The notes: generated from the sequence alone by a model not told the origin. Positions 17,711-27,528 are shown, counted from the first letter of the stretch. The stretch is 64,000 nucleotides of DNA from JAJDXW01 sp965202895 (GCA_965202895.1 OZ241901.1:2666001-2730000), one strand, 5' to 3'. Numbers and translations: made by a program.

Positions 17711-18835
17711 CTATCCCTTGATCCCGCCGAGGCTCATCTGCACGAGGAACCGCTGGCAGAAGAGGTACAGCAGGAGGCTCGGCACGACGTAGAACACCGC
17801 CACCGCGGCGACGATCCCGTAGTCGACCCCCATGATGTCGTCCGCCACCCACCACAGGTAGAGGCTCATCATCCAGTTCGCCTTCTCGAACAGGAGGGTC
17901 CGGACGAACACGTACTCCTCCCATCCGCGGATGAAGGCGAAGACCCCGATGGCGAGCATGCCGACCTTCACCTGCGGGAGCACCACCTTGAGGAACGCCT
18001 GGCGGCGCGAGGCGCCGTCGGTCATCGCCGACATCTCGATGTCCCACGGGACGGCATCGAAGAACCCCTTCATGATGAAGATCGCGAACGGCAGCTCCAG
18101 GGTGCAGATCACGAGGATGACCCCGGTGATGGTATCCAGCATCCCGATCCAGTGCATGAGGAGGAAGATCGGGATGATGAGGGTCATCGCGGGAAAGGCG
18201 TGGAGCACGAGCAGCGCCTGCAGGAAGCTCGCCCGGCCGGCGAAGGCGAAGCGCGAGACGTAGTACCCGGCGAGGGTGGCGACCGCGACGACGAGGGCGG
18301 TCTGGGTGACCGCGAGGAGCAGGCTGTTCCGGAACGCGACCCAGACCGAGGGGAACTGCGCGTAGTGGGTCGCCTGCCCGCGCCCGGGCAGGTCCCGGAC
18401 GATGTCCGCGACCCAGAAGAACCGGTAGTTCTCGAAGTGGAGGTAGGGCCCGACCGCGACCGCGACGGCGATGACCGCGGCCCCGGTCACGAAGCCGGCG
18501 AGGAGCCACTGCTGGCGCCGGCGGGGAAGCAGCATCCGGCCGAGCGCGAAGGCGATGACGGCGGGGATCAGGACCCCGCAGGCCCGCCACAGGACGACCG
18601 ACTCGACCCCCCCCGTCTTCGCCGAGAACGAGATCGTGAGCACCCAGAAATAGGGAAGGAGGATCGGGATCGAGGCGAGGACGAGGAACCCCACGAGGGC
18701 GGCGCGGCCGAGCGCGAGGCGGCGGCGCGAACGCGCGGCGAGCCGGTCCCAGTCGAGCTGGCCGCGGCCCCCGTCGTCCCCGCTCCCTCCGGCGGGGAGG
18801 GGAGCGGCGGCCGGCGGCGGGGCGGGCCCGGCCAC
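17711..18835 (-). CDS. ABC importer permease (MalG type, with extra N-terminal region)
   Basis: 374 residues, longer than the usual 280. After a proline- and glycine-rich N-terminus and the first helix there is an inserted stretch with two more helices (VLIPAVIAFALGRML and WLLAGFVTGAAVIAVAVAV). The normal core follows, with the ATPase-contact motif MTDGASRRQAFLKVVLP and the C-terminus VQMSLGGIKG. It forms the channel with the neighbouring permease; a single base separates the two reading frames. Confidence 0.88.
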   Translation of the reverse strand: MAGPAPPPAAAPLPAGGSGDDGGRGQLDWDRLAARSRRRLALGRAALVGFLVLASIPILLPYFWVLTISFSAKTGGVESVVLWRACGVLIPAVIAFALGRMLLPRRRQQWLLAGFVTGAAVIAVAVAVGPYLHFENYRFFWVADIVRDLPGRGQATHYAQFPSVWVAFRNSLLLAVTQTALVVAVATLAGYYVSRFAFAGRASFLQALLVLHAFPAMTLIIPIFLLMHWIGMLDTITGVILVICTLELPFAIFIMKGFFDAVPWDIEMSAMTDGASRRQAFLKVVLPQVKVGMLAIGVFAFIRGWEEYVFVRTLLFEKANWMMSLYLWWVADDIMGVDYGIVAAVAVFYVVPSLLLYLFCQRFLVQMSLGGIKG

Positions 18836-18836
18836 G

Positions 18837-19829
18837 TCAGTGCACCTCGATGCGGGGGTGCTGGAGCAGGCGCTTCATGTCGAAGAACCGCCACATGAGG
18901 AGGGAGGCGGCGATGCCGATGAGCACGAGCACGAGGGCGAGCGCCGCGCCATAGCCGTACTGGCCGTTCTCGAACGCCCGCTTGTACACGTAGAGGGCGT
19001 ACACCGTGGTGTCGTAGAACGGCCCGCCGTCGGTGATGAGCCAGATGTACTCGAAGCTCACGAGGAGGGACAGGGTCTGGTAGACGGTGATGAAGCTGAG
19101 CGGCCACCGGATGGCGGGCAGGGTGATGTGACGCACGGTCGCGAGCGCCCCCGCCCCGTCGGCGCGCGCCGCGTGGAACAGGTGCTCCGGGATCGAGCGG
19201 ATCGCGGAGGTGAAGATGATCATCCCCATGGACGCGCCGATGAAGCCGTTGGCGATGACGATGAGCATGACCGGCGCGTTGCTCCGCATGTCCACCGGGT
19301 CGAGCCCCGCCGCGAGGAGGATCTGGTTCATGAGCCCGCGCTCCGCGGGGTCCACGACCCACAGCCACATCAGCGCGTAGACCACCGAAGGGCTCATGCG
19401 CGGAAGCAGCCAGACCGAGCGGAAGAACGCCCCGAGCCGTTCGGAGACCGCGGTCGTCGTGAGCGCGAGCACGAGCCCGAAGGTCACGTTGAAGATGGCG
19501 AGGGTGAAGAAGACGTAGACCAGGGTGATCGCGAGCGACTTGGTGAGGCGCGAATCGCGCGTGAACATGCGCTCGAACTGCGCCGTCGTGAACTCGGTGA
19601 TCCGGAGGGTCCGGCCGAGGTCGGTGAACGAGATGATGAGGTCGACGATGACCGGCGCGAGGAAGAAGAGCAGCAGCAGGACCATCGCCGGCCCGAGGAA
19701 GAGGCAGAGGTTGGCCGACTGGCGGCTCCGCATCCGGGGGCGGGGAGCTCGCGCCGGGGCCGGGGGGGCGGGCGCCGGCCGGCCCGGCGGCGGGGGGGCC
19801 GGGGAAGCCGTCGGCGGGCCCGCCCGCAC
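18837..19829 (-). CDS. ABC importer permease (MalF/UgpA type)
   Basis: 330 residues. The first 30 are proline- and alanine-rich; an internal ATG at the MRSRQSANLC segment may be the true start. Membrane helices begin with LFLGPAMVLLLLFFLAPVIV. The EAA motif is AARADGAGALATVRHITLP. Together with the next permease and the ATPase it builds the second importer of this region. The gene lies about 320 bases after its binding-protein gene. Confidence 0.88.
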   Translation of the reverse strand: MRAGPPTASPAPPPPGRPAPAPPAPARAPRPRMRSRQSANLCLFLGPAMVLLLLFFLAPVIVDLIISFTDLGRTLRITEFTTAQFERMFTRDSRLTKSLAITLVYVFFTLAIFNVTFGLVLALTTTAVSERLGAFFRSVWLLPRMSPSVVYALMWLWVVDPAERGLMNQILLAAGLDPVDMRSNAPVMLIVIANGFIGASMGMIIFTSAIRSIPEHLFHAARADGAGALATVRHITLPAIRWPLSFITVYQTLSLLVSFEYIWLITDGGPFYDTTVYALYVYKRAFENGQYGYGAALALVLVLIGIAASLLMWRFFDMKRLLQHPRIEVH

Positions 19830-20114
19830 GTCTCACCCTCCTCCCGCGGTGGACGCCGCTCCGCTCCCGGCGTCGGGCCGCACTCCCTCCACCCGCTTCG
19901 CCGCCGCGCACGCGCCGGGATGGGTCGCGCCTTCAGCGCCTTGCGGCCCGCCGCGGCGGGGTCTCGGCGCCCTTGCGACGAAGGCCGGGGAGATATGCGG
20001 GCGGGAGGAGCTCACCGCCAGGGACCGGCGGCAGGGACCGGCGCCGTCCGCCGGCTTGCTCGCGTCGGCCGGCGAAGAGGGGAGAGGGAGGAGCACCCCG
20101 GAACCGGCGCCGGA

Positions 20115-20142
20115 GGGAGGGATCGCATCCGCGATCCCTCCC
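20115..20142 (-). terminator. Stem-loop after the second binding-protein gene
   Basis: GGGAGGGATCGC and GCGATCCCTCCC form a perfect 12-base stem with the loop ATCC, 11 bases past the stop of the binding-protein gene. The gap from here to the permease (19830-20114) holds no gene. The layout matches 14565-14600 and suggests differential expression of binding protein and permeases. Confidence 0.6.
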
Positions 20143-20153
20143 GCGGCCGGCCC

Positions 20154-21530
20154 TCAGTCGAGGATGATCACCTCGTCGCCGAGCTCGCCTTCCAGCTCCT
20201 CGACCACGAACTCCGCCGCCTCCTCGGGGCTCAGACGGCCGGTCTCGACCCCCTGGATGCCCTTGTAGACGATCGCGTTGTACTGGCCGATGTCGGCATG
20301 GTTCGGCATGAAGCCCGAGTACTCGAGCATCGGGGTGCCCGCCCGGAGCGCCCATCCCTTGGCCACGAAGTCCGGCATCGCCGTCTGTCCGTAGTTGATC
20401 GGGGTATGGAAGGTCCCGAGGGCGTGCTCGGTGTTCGGGATCGGCTGGCTCGCGAGAGCCACCAGGTACGCGGCCAGCTCGGCGCGCGGCGACTCGGGGT
20501 TGACCACGTAGATGATCGGGTGGGAGAGGTTGGCGGGACGGCCCCCCTTGCTCTCCGCCGGAGAGTGGATCCAGCCGATCTTGCGGAAGTACTCCTCCTC
20601 GTTCGAGAGCCCGAAGGCCTCCATCTGCTTGCCTACGTTCCAGATCCCGTGGAACTTGAGGAAGCTCTCCCCCCCCCGGAACGCCGCGTGCACCGAGTCC
20701 CACACCCAGGAGGTCATGTTCTCGGGCAGCACCCCCTGGTCCACCGCGTACTCGAGCCACCGGTAGAAGCTGGTGAGCCCGGAGCGGGTCATCCGGAGCT
20801 TCGCCTGCTCGTCGTCGTAGGGGTCGATCCCGAAGCTCGCCATCGTCATCTGGAAGTCGGGGCCGACGTTCGGCCGGTGCACCATGCCGTACTTGGCGGC
20901 GCCGCTCGCCATGACCTCCCGGGCCAGGTCGACGAGGTCGTAGATCGTGAAGTCACCGGATTCGACGGCGGCCGGCAACCCCTCGATGAACTCCTCGGAC
21001 TTCCCCGCCTGGCGCAACATGTCCTTGTTGTAGAAGAACATGCGGACCTCGGAGTCCTGCGGGACCCCATACCGGGCGCCCTTGTAGCGCACCGAATCCC
21101 ACAGCACGTCGATGACGTCGCCGTAGAGCTCGGGGTTGGCGGCGATGTGGTCCTCGAGGTTCATCGCGTAGCCGGCCTCGGTGAAGGCCCCGATCCATTC
21201 GTGGGCGGCGACGTACACGTCCGGACCCTTGTCGGCGGCGAACGCCTTCAGGAGATCCAGGGCGTCGGCGTCGAATCCCTTCGCGTTGTTCTCGTGGACC
21301 TCGACCTCGATCCTCGTGTCCGAGCCCGCCGCGGCGAGCATCTTGTTCAGCGTGTCGCCCGCCTTGACGATGTTGCCGGCGCGCAGCGGGCCCGAGCGGT
21401 CGGCGCGGCTCCAGAGCTTGACGGTGATCTCCTCGGCCGCGGCGGCCCGCATCGGCGCGTCGAACCCCGCACCCGCGGCGAGAATCCCGGTCGCGAGAGC
21501 CGCGACCGTCGTATTGCGGATAACGTTCAT
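20154..21530 (-). CDS. ABC importer substrate-binding protein
   Basis: 458 residues with a signal peptide (hydrophobic TVAALATGILAAGAGF, then AAAEEITVKLWSR). The body shows the two-lobed binding-protein pattern of carbohydrate importers: VHENNAKGF, YGVPQDSEVRMFFYNKDML, FHGIWNVGKQMEAFG and NPESPRAELAAYLVALAS. It is the first gene of the minus-strand importer operon. The promoter should lie in the 706-base gap that also holds repeat copy D. Ligand unknown. Confidence 0.88.
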   Translation of the reverse strand: MNVIRNTTVAALATGILAAGAGFDAPMRAAAAEEITVKLWSRADRSGPLRAGNIVKAGDTLNKMLAAAGSDTRIEVEVHENNAKGFDADALDLLKAFAADKGPDVYVAAHEWIGAFTEAGYAMNLEDHIAANPELYGDVIDVLWDSVRYKGARYGVPQDSEVRMFFYNKDMLRQAGKSEEFIEGLPAAVESGDFTIYDLVDLAREVMASGAAKYGMVHRPNVGPDFQMTMASFGIDPYDDEQAKLRMTRSGLTSFYRWLEYAVDQGVLPENMTSWVWDSVHAAFRGGESFLKFHGIWNVGKQMEAFGLSNEEEYFRKIGWIHSPAESKGGRPANLSHPIIYVVNPESPRAELAAYLVALASQPIPNTEHALGTFHTPINYGQTAMPDFVAKGWALRAGTPMLEYSGFMPNHADIGQYNAIVYKGIQGVETGRLSPEEAAEFVVEELEGELGDEVIILD

Positions 21531-21724
21531 GCTTCAACCTCCTCGATCTCGGCCGGGTAACGGTGCGCGGCGCCGCCGCCCGGATGGGCGGGAGGGTACG
21601 GCCGAACGGGAACGGCGACCCGGGCGAACGTCGATCCGTCCCGACCGCACCAGCGCCGCGCCCCCCATTCTACACACGGACGGAAGGACCCCCGCGAGAA
21701 GGGGCGGCGGGCCGCGCAGGGCCA

Positions 21725-21976
21725 TTGCACGCCGACCGATTCGCGGCCGGACGTCGATGCTCCATCGCGCGTCCTGGGAACGGCGCGTCTTGGGAACGGC
21801 GTCCTGGGAACGCGGGCGTCCCGCCCGCATCGCTCGGCGGCGGTCTTGTCGTCCCATTTGCGGGCGGGACGCCCGCGTTCCCAGGACGCCCGTGTCCGGA
21901 GGACGCCCGTGCCCGGAGGACGCTCCGATTCGACCGAACCGGAGTCCGCGCGCGCGAACCGATTCCGCAGCGTGAA
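21725..21976. repeat. Dispersed palindromic element, copy D
   Basis: About 252 bases. The right end, on the other strand, reads TTCACGCTGCGGAATCGG and the left end is TTGCACGCCGACCG. The perfect arms contain GTCCTGGGAACGCGGGCG with a 29-base loop ending CCCATT. Extra short duplications of GTCCTGGGAACG to the left and of GGAGGACGCCCG to the right make it longer than copies A and B. It lies between the divergent importer gene and inositol-phosphate synthase. The rest of the gap (21531-21724, 21977-22236) has no visible gene. Confidence 0.82.
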
Positions 21977-22236
21977 AAGGCTCTGGCGGATCCGCGGCGG
22001 GCGGGTCCGCGGCGGGCGGATTGATCGCCGCCCTCCGTCATGATTAGATGCTTCGGACACCGCCGACCCTCCGGCGGTCCGGTTCCTTCATCACCGGCGG
22101 TATCCCCGGCCGTACCAGGAGCAGGGTTCTCGATGCGGCGCCCGCTCGTCCTCTCCGGGCTCGGGCCCCGAAGGCCATGGAGAGGGGTCGGGGCAAGGGA
22201 GCGGGGAGGCGCAAGCCGCGCGGGAGCTGAGGAGAC

Positions 22237-23361
22237 GTGGGGAGGATCAGGGTCGCGATCGCCGGGGTCGGCAACTGCGCCAGCGCCCTCGTGCAGGGGG
22301 TCGAGTACTACCGGGGGCGCAACGCCGCCGACGCGGAAGCCGGGCTCATGCACGAGGAGATCGGAGGCTGGAGGCCCTCCGACGTCGAGGTCGTCGCGGC
22401 GTTCGACGTCGACCGGCGCAAGGTCGGGCAGCCGCTCGAAGAAGCGGTGTTCGCCGCCCCGAACTGCACCCGGCGTTTCCAGCCCTCGCTGCCCGCGAGC
22501 GGCGTCCGGGTCCGGATGGGCCCGGTGCTCGACGGGGTCGCGGACCACATGGAGCGCCACGACGACGCGGAGGCGTTCCGGGTCGCGGACGAGGCTCCGG
22601 TGGACGTCGGGGCGGTGCTCCGGGAGAGCGGGGCGGAGATCCTCGTCTGCTACCTTCCGGTCGGCTCGGAGCGCGCGGTCCGGCACTACGCCGAAGCCTG
22701 CCTCGACGCGGGGGTGGCCCTCGTCAACTGCGTGCCGGTGTTCCTCGCCTCCGATCCCGGGTGGGCGGCGCGGTTCCGGGCGGCGGGGCTGCCGCTCGTC
22801 GGCGACGACGTCAAGAGCCAGGTCGGCGCGACGATCGTGCACCGGACCCTCTCCCGGCTGCTCGCGGACCGGGGGGTGGCGATCGACCGGACCTACCAGC
22901 TCAACACCGGCGGCAATACCGACTTCCTCAACATGCTGGAACGAAGCCGGCTCCAGTCGAAGAAGAAGTCCAAGACCGAGTCGGTCCAGAGCCAGCTCGA
23001 CGAGCGGCTCGAGGCGCGCGAGATCCACGTCGGCCCCTCCGACTACGTGCCCTGGCAGGACGACAACAAGGTCGCGTTCATCCGGCTCGAAGGGCGCGGG
23101 TTCGGAGGCGCCCCCCTGGAGATCGAGCTGCGGATGTCCGTCCAGGACTCGCCGAACAGCGCGGGGGTGGTCATCGACGCGCTGCGCTGCACGAAGCTCG
23201 GGCTCGAGCGCGGGGCCGCCGGGCCGCTCGAAGCCCCGAGCGCGTACTTCATGAAGAGCCCGCCCCGTCAGATGCGCGACGACACCGCGCGCCGCGAGGT
23301 CGAACGCTTCATCCGGGACGGGAGCGCCGCCGCCGCCGACGGTTCGGGGAGGCGCCGATGA
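22237..23361 (+). CDS. Inositol-3-phosphate synthase
   Basis: 374 residues from a GTG start preceded by a purine-rich GAGGAG stretch. The Rossmann motif is GVGNCASA, and NTGGNTDFLNM and DSPNSAGVVIDALR are the signature blocks of the prokaryotic myo-inositol-1-phosphate synthase family. The lysine cluster SKKKSKTESV lies in the active-site region. It converts glucose 6-phosphate to 1D-myo-inositol 3-phosphate with NAD, feeding inositol lipids or osmolytes. Its stop overlaps an ATG (ATGA) that opens a dioxygenase remnant. Confidence 0.92.
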   Translation: MGRIRVAIAGVGNCASALVQGVEYYRGRNAADAEAGLMHEEIGGWRPSDVEVVAAFDVDRRKVGQPLEEAVFAAPNCTRRFQPSLPASGVRVRMGPVLDGVADHMERHDDAEAFRVADEAPVDVGAVLRESGAEILVCYLPVGSERAVRHYAEACLDAGVALVNCVPVFLASDPGWAARFRAAGLPLVGDDVKSQVGATIVHRTLSRLLADRGVAIDRTYQLNTGGNTDFLNMLERSRLQSKKKSKTESVQSQLDERLEAREIHVGPSDYVPWQDDNKVAFIRLEGRGFGGAPLEIELRMSVQDSPNSAGVVIDALRCTKLGLERGAAGPLEAPSAYFMKSPPRQMRDDTARREVERFIRDGSAAAADGSGRRR

Positions 23362-23690
23362 CCGCAGAGCGGTGCCGTCAGGCGCCGCCGATCGCCCACC
23401 CGGTCCTGCGCGCGCATCCCGGCGCCGGCCGCGACCGCCTGTTCCTCGGCGACCACGCGGAGCGCATCGAGGGCATGGACTACGAGTCGGGGCGCGCGCC
23501 CGTGGACGAGACGAACGGGGCGACGGCCCGTCTCGGCGCCGTCTACCGACGCCGCGGGCGGCCCCGACCGCTCGTGGTGTGGGAGCACCGCTGCCCGATG
23601 CACCGGGCGACGGCCTGCGACACGGTGAACGCGCGGCGGGTCACACGCCGGCGCACGGCGCCGGGGGACGCGCCGTTCCGGCGCTGGCCG
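23358..23690 (+). pseudogene. C-terminal remnant of a TauD/TfdA-type dioxygenase
   Basis: About 110 codons starting at the ATGA overlap with the synthase stop. IAHPVLRAHPGAGRDRLFLG, HAERIEGM, LVVWEHRCPMHRAT and RRVTRRRTAPGDAP follow the C-terminal third of alpha-ketoglutarate-dependent TauD/TfdA enzymes, including the last iron-ligand histidine and the arginine that binds the cosubstrate. The HxD half of the metal site and the N-terminal two thirds are missing, and the middle is shortened. The frame then runs on into the antisense of glycerol kinase. This is a broken gene and should be inactive. Confidence 0.7.
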
Positions 23691-23752
23691 CAGCCCGGAC
23701 GCCTCGCCGTTCTTCGTCGCCGCCACTCCCCTCCTGGGAGGGGAACGCCTCG

Positions 23753-25288
23753 TCACCCGCCGGCCCGGTCCGGGTCGGGCTTGGCGAGGGGCGCGTGGGC
23801 CGGGGCCTCCGCGCTCAGGGTGCGCCGCACCGCATCGCGCCAGCCGCCGAGCTTGCGTTCGCGGACCTCCGCCTCCATCGCGGGGGTGAACCGCCGGCCG
23901 CGCTCCCACCGGGCCGCCCACTCCTCCGGGCCCGGATAGAAACCGGCCTGGAACCCGGCGAGCCACGCGGCGCCGCGCGCGGTGGTCTCGAGGTCCGCCG
24001 GGCGGTCCACCGGGAGATCGAGGAGATCGGCGAGGAGCTGCATGGTCCAGTCCGATCCGGCCATCCCGCCGTCGACCCGCAGCACGGTAGCCTCCACCCC
24101 GTCGCCCCGCACCGCCTCGATGAGGTCGCGGGTCTGGTAGCCCACCGATTCGAGGGTGGCGCGGGCGAGGTCGGCCCGGCCGCTCCCGCGGGTCAGGCCG
24201 AAGATCGCACCCCGCGCCCCCGCGTCCCACCACGGCGCGCCGAGGCCGGTGAACGCCGGCACGAGGTAGACCGGCTGGCCGGGATCGGATTCGGCCGCGA
24301 GCCGCCCGCTCTCCTCCGCCGAGGCGATGATCCCCAGCTCGTCGCGGAGCCACTGGACGCCGGCCCCCGCGCTGAAGATGGACCCTTCGAGCGCGTAGGT
24401 CCGCTCGCCCGCGTGCTGCCACACCACGGTGGAGAGGAGCCGGTGACGGGAGGCGACGGGGGCGGCGCCGACGTTCGCGACCAGGAAGCCGCCCGTGCCG
24501 TAGGTGGCCTTCATCATGCCGGGTGCGAAGCAGCCCTGTCCGAGGGTCGCCGCCTGCTGATCGCCCGCCATCCCCGCGACGGGGATCGATCCGCCGAAGA
24601 GCTCCGGCCGGCTGGCCCCGTGCCCGAACGCCGAATCCCGGACCTCCGGCAGGAGCGGGCGGGGAACCCGGAAGAGGTCAAGCAGCTCCTCGTCCCAGTC
24701 CCCGGTGCGAAGGTCGCAGAGCGAGGTGCGCGAAGCGTTGGTCGCGTCGGTGGCGTGCGCCCGGCCGCCGGTCAGCCGCCACAGGAGGAAGGTGTCCACC
24801 GTGCCGAAGGCGAGCTCCCCCGCCTCCGCCCGCGCCCGTGCACCCTCCACGTGGTCCAGGATCCAGGCGATCTTGGTCGCGGAGAAGTACGGATCGAGGA
24901 GCAGCCCGGCGCGCTCCGAGACGAGCGCCTCGTGCCCCCCGTCGCGGAGCGCGGCGCATTCCCCGGCGGTTCGGCGGTCCTGCCAGACGATCGCGCGGTG
25001 GATCGGGCGGCCGGTCGACCGCTCCCACACGATCGCCGTCTCGCGCTGGTTCGCGATCCCGATGGCGGCGACCGCCCCCGCGCCGCAGCCCGCCTTCCCG
25101 AGCACCGTGCGGACGGTCGCGACGGTGGTCGTCCAGAGGTCTTCCGCGTCGTGCTCCACCTCCCCCGGGCGCGGGAAGTGCTGGGCGAACGGCTCCTGGG
25201 CCATCGCGGCGACCCGCGCCGACTCGTCGAAGAGCAGGGCCCGGGTCGACGTCGTACCCTGGTCGATGGCGAGCACGTATCCGGTCAC
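23753..25288 (-). CDS. glpK: Glycerol kinase
   Basis: 511 residues from a GTG start. The ATP- and substrate-binding N-terminus DQGTTSTRALLFD, the FGGY-type blocks WQDRRTAGECAAL and TNASRTSLCDL, and GGMAGSDWTMQLLADLL are all present, and the length is the family norm. It makes sn-glycerol 3-phosphate from glycerol and ATP in the cytoplasm. No glycerol facilitator or glycerol-3-phosphate dehydrogenase is beside it. It is divergent from the amino-acid importer, with a 197-base shared upstream region. Confidence 0.95.
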   Translation of the reverse strand: MTGYVLAIDQGTTSTRALLFDESARVAAMAQEPFAQHFPRPGEVEHDAEDLWTTTVATVRTVLGKAGCGAGAVAAIGIANQRETAIVWERSTGRPIHRAIVWQDRRTAGECAALRDGGHEALVSERAGLLLDPYFSATKIAWILDHVEGARARAEAGELAFGTVDTFLLWRLTGGRAHATDATNASRTSLCDLRTGDWDEELLDLFRVPRPLLPEVRDSAFGHGASRPELFGGSIPVAGMAGDQQAATLGQGCFAPGMMKATYGTGGFLVANVGAAPVASRHRLLSTVVWQHAGERTYALEGSIFSAGAGVQWLRDELGIIASAEESGRLAAESDPGQPVYLVPAFTGLGAPWWDAGARGAIFGLTRGSGRADLARATLESVGYQTRDLIEAVRGDGVEATVLRVDGGMAGSDWTMQLLADLLDLPVDRPADLETTARGAAWLAGFQAGFYPGPEEWAARWERGRRFTPAMEAEVRERKLGGWRDAVRRTLSAEAPAHAPLAKPDPDRAGG

Positions 25289-25485
25289 GTCCGATCCCTT
25301 CCCTCCTCACCGGCGCCGTTCATGGTATTCGGCGGCGCGCCGGGATGCATCGTCCCCTCGGATGGACGGCCGTCGATTGACTCGCGCGGGGGTGCCGGTA
25401 GAGTCTCGCGCCCGAGGGGTCGGGCCGGCTCCCCCGGTGGAAACCGGGAACGTGGCCCGGAGACTCGACGGCGAGAGGAGAAGCC

Positions 25486-26334
25486 ATGGACACCCGGAAG
25501 GCGATGACCCACCGTGCGATCGCGCTCGCGACGGCGCTCGCGGCCGGAGCCCTGCTGCTCGCGGGTGCGCCGGACCCGACGAACCGCGCGGAGGCGCAGG
25601 AGAGCGCCATCGACGACGTCCTCCGGCGAGGCGTGCTGAAGGTCGGGATGTCCACCTTCGTCCCCTGGGCCATGCGCGACAAGGAGGGCAATCTGGTCGG
25701 CTTCGAGATCGACGTCGCCAAGCGGCTCGCGGAAGACCTGGGGGTCGAGGCGCGCTTCATCCCCACCGCGTGGGACGGCATCATCCCGGCTCTTCTCGCC
25801 CGCAAGTTCGACGTCATCATCAGCGGCATGACGGTCACGACGCAGCGCAACCTGACCGTCAACTTCACCGAAGCCTATGCCCACTCCGGTATGCGCCTGG
25901 TGGCCCACGCCAAGGATGCGGCGGGCATGACCAGCCTCGCGGACTACGACCGGCCGGAGGTCGTATTCTCCCAGCGCCGCGGGTCGACACCGGCCGAATT
26001 CGTGCGGCGGACGCTGCCCCGCGCGACGATGAACCTCTTCGACGAAGATGGGCAGGCGTTCTTCGAGATCGTCAACGGCCGGGCCACCGCCACCTTCGCC
26101 TACGACCCGACCCCGGCGGAGTGGGTGTCCCGGTACCCCGATCTCCTGTACGTGCCGATCGACCGGATCTACAACGAAGGGTCGGAAGCGTTCGCGGTGC
26201 GCCGGGGCGATCCCGACACCCTCAACGTGTTCAACAACTGGATCCGCCTGCGCTGGCGGGACGGCTTTCTCGAGGAACGGGCGGACTTCTGGTTCCGTAC
26301 CCGTGACTGGGAGGACCTGATGCCCGCCGGCTGA
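25486..26334 (+). CDS. Amino-acid ABC importer substrate-binding protein
   Basis: 282 residues. A signal peptide (IALATALAAGALLLAGA) is followed by the type 3 solute-binding fold: RRGVLKVGMSTFVPWAM, GFEIDVAKRLAEDLGV, DVIISGMTVTTQRNLTVNF. Such proteins bind amino acids or opines in the periplasm. It precedes two His/Glu-type permeases after a 264-base gap in which I see no gene or clear hairpin. The specific amino acid is not predictable. Confidence 0.9.
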   Translation: MDTRKAMTHRAIALATALAAGALLLAGAPDPTNRAEAQESAIDDVLRRGVLKVGMSTFVPWAMRDKEGNLVGFEIDVAKRLAEDLGVEARFIPTAWDGIIPALLARKFDVIISGMTVTTQRNLTVNFTEAYAHSGMRLVAHAKDAAGMTSLADYDRPEVVFSQRRGSTPAEFVRRTLPRATMNLFDEDGQAFFEIVNGRATATFAYDPTPAEWVSRYPDLLYVPIDRIYNEGSEAFAVRRGDPDTLNVFNNWIRLRWRDGFLEERADFWFRTRDWEDLMPAG

Positions 26335-26598
26335 TCGCACGCCCACCCTCGTCCCGCCCTCGCCTCGCTCCCGGCAAGCACCCCGGCCGTGCCTCCCGGC
26401 CCACGGACCCCGCCGGGGGTCGAGGCTCGGAGAGCGGGAGGAGAGCCCCGGAGAAGCCGCGCCGCAAGCCCGACCCGTCCGCGGTACGAACGCAGCGCGG
26501 AGAGGCCGCCGCACCCGGCGGCGCGGAGCGGCGGCCCGGGAAAGCACGGACCCGTATCCGACAGGGGATCGGCGGCGGCCGCGGGAGCCCGGTGAGAC

Positions 26599-27528
26599 AT
26601 GCGGACCGGACACGGGAAGCGGCGGCTCGGGTGGCTGGACCTCGCCGTCGGCGCCCTGGTGCTCGGCCTCGCCGCATTCGTCGCGGTGCGGGCGGGGATC
26701 GCGCTCGACTATCGCTGGGACTGGAGCAGCGTCGGAGCGTACATCCTGCGCTTCGACCGGGAGGAGGAGCGGTGGGTGCCGAACCTGCTGCTCCTCGGCT
26801 TCCTCACCACCGTGCGGATGGTGGTCTGGGGAAGCGTTCTGGCCGCGGTCATCGGGGTGGTGTTCGGCCTGTTCCGGGTCTCCGCGAGCCTCTTCCCGCG
26901 GCTGCTCGGGTGGACGTTCGTGGAATTCATCCGAAACCTGCCACCGCTCGTATTCCTGTTCATCTTCTACTTCTTCATCAGCAGCCAGCTCATGCCGCTG
27001 CTCCGGCTCGACGAGCTCGTCCGCGCCGCGTCGCCCCAGACCCTCGCGGTGGTCTCCTTCCTGTTCGGCCGCCCTGAGCTTCTCGAAAATTTCTTCTCGG
27101 GGGTCATCGCCCTCGCGATCTTCGAGGCGGCCTACGTCACCGAGATCGTGCGCGCCGGCATCCGGTCCGTCTCCCGCGGCCAGTGGGAAGCGGCCCGCAG
27201 CCTCGGGCTGGGCCGCTTCGCCACCTTCGCCCGCGTCGTCGGCCCCCAGGCGACACGCCGGATCGTCCCCCCGCTCGCCAACCAGTCCATCTCCCTCGTC
27301 AAGGACTCCTCCATCGTGTCCCTCATCTCGGTCCAGGAGCTGACGTTCGCGGGGAGCGAGGTGCTGGTCGTCACCCAGCGGGTGTTCGAGGTGTGGATCA
27401 CGGTGGCGTTGATGTACTTCGTGGTGTGTTTCGTCCTGTCCCTTGCGTTCGGCCGCCTGGAGCGGCGGCTGGCGGAGCCCGATGCCGGCTCGGGCATGGG
27501 GACGGGAGCCGGCGGCGTCCGAAGATGA
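26599..27528 (+). CDS. Amino-acid ABC importer permease (HisM/GltJ type)
   Basis: 309 residues. TM helices include LAVGALVLGLAAFVAV near the N-terminus. The family motif is RGQWEAARSLGLGRFATFARVV and FIRNLPPLVFLFIFYFF is the characteristic second block. It has a longer N-terminal loop containing DREEERWVPN, as in the larger permeases of glutamate/aspartate-type systems. The stop overlaps the next start as ATGA. Confidence 0.9.
   Translation: MRTGHGKRRLGWLDLAVGALVLGLAAFVAVRAGIALDYRWDWSSVGAYILRFDREEERWVPNLLLLGFLTTVRMVVWGSVLAAVIGVVFGLFRVSASLFPRLLGWTFVEFIRNLPPLVFLFIFYFFISSQLMPLLRLDELVRAASPQTLAVVSFLFGRPELLENFFSGVIALAIFEAAYVTEIVRAGIRSVSRGQWEAARSLGLGRFATFARVVGPQATRRIVPPLANQSISLVKDSSIVSLISVQELTFAGSEVLVVTQRVFEVWITVALMYFVVCFVLSLAFGRLERRLAEPDAGSGMGTGAGGVRR

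Noticed and set aside
18840..21560. A 906-codon frame antisense to the importer genes
   Set aside because: Opposite to three clear importer genes and with no recognisable domain.
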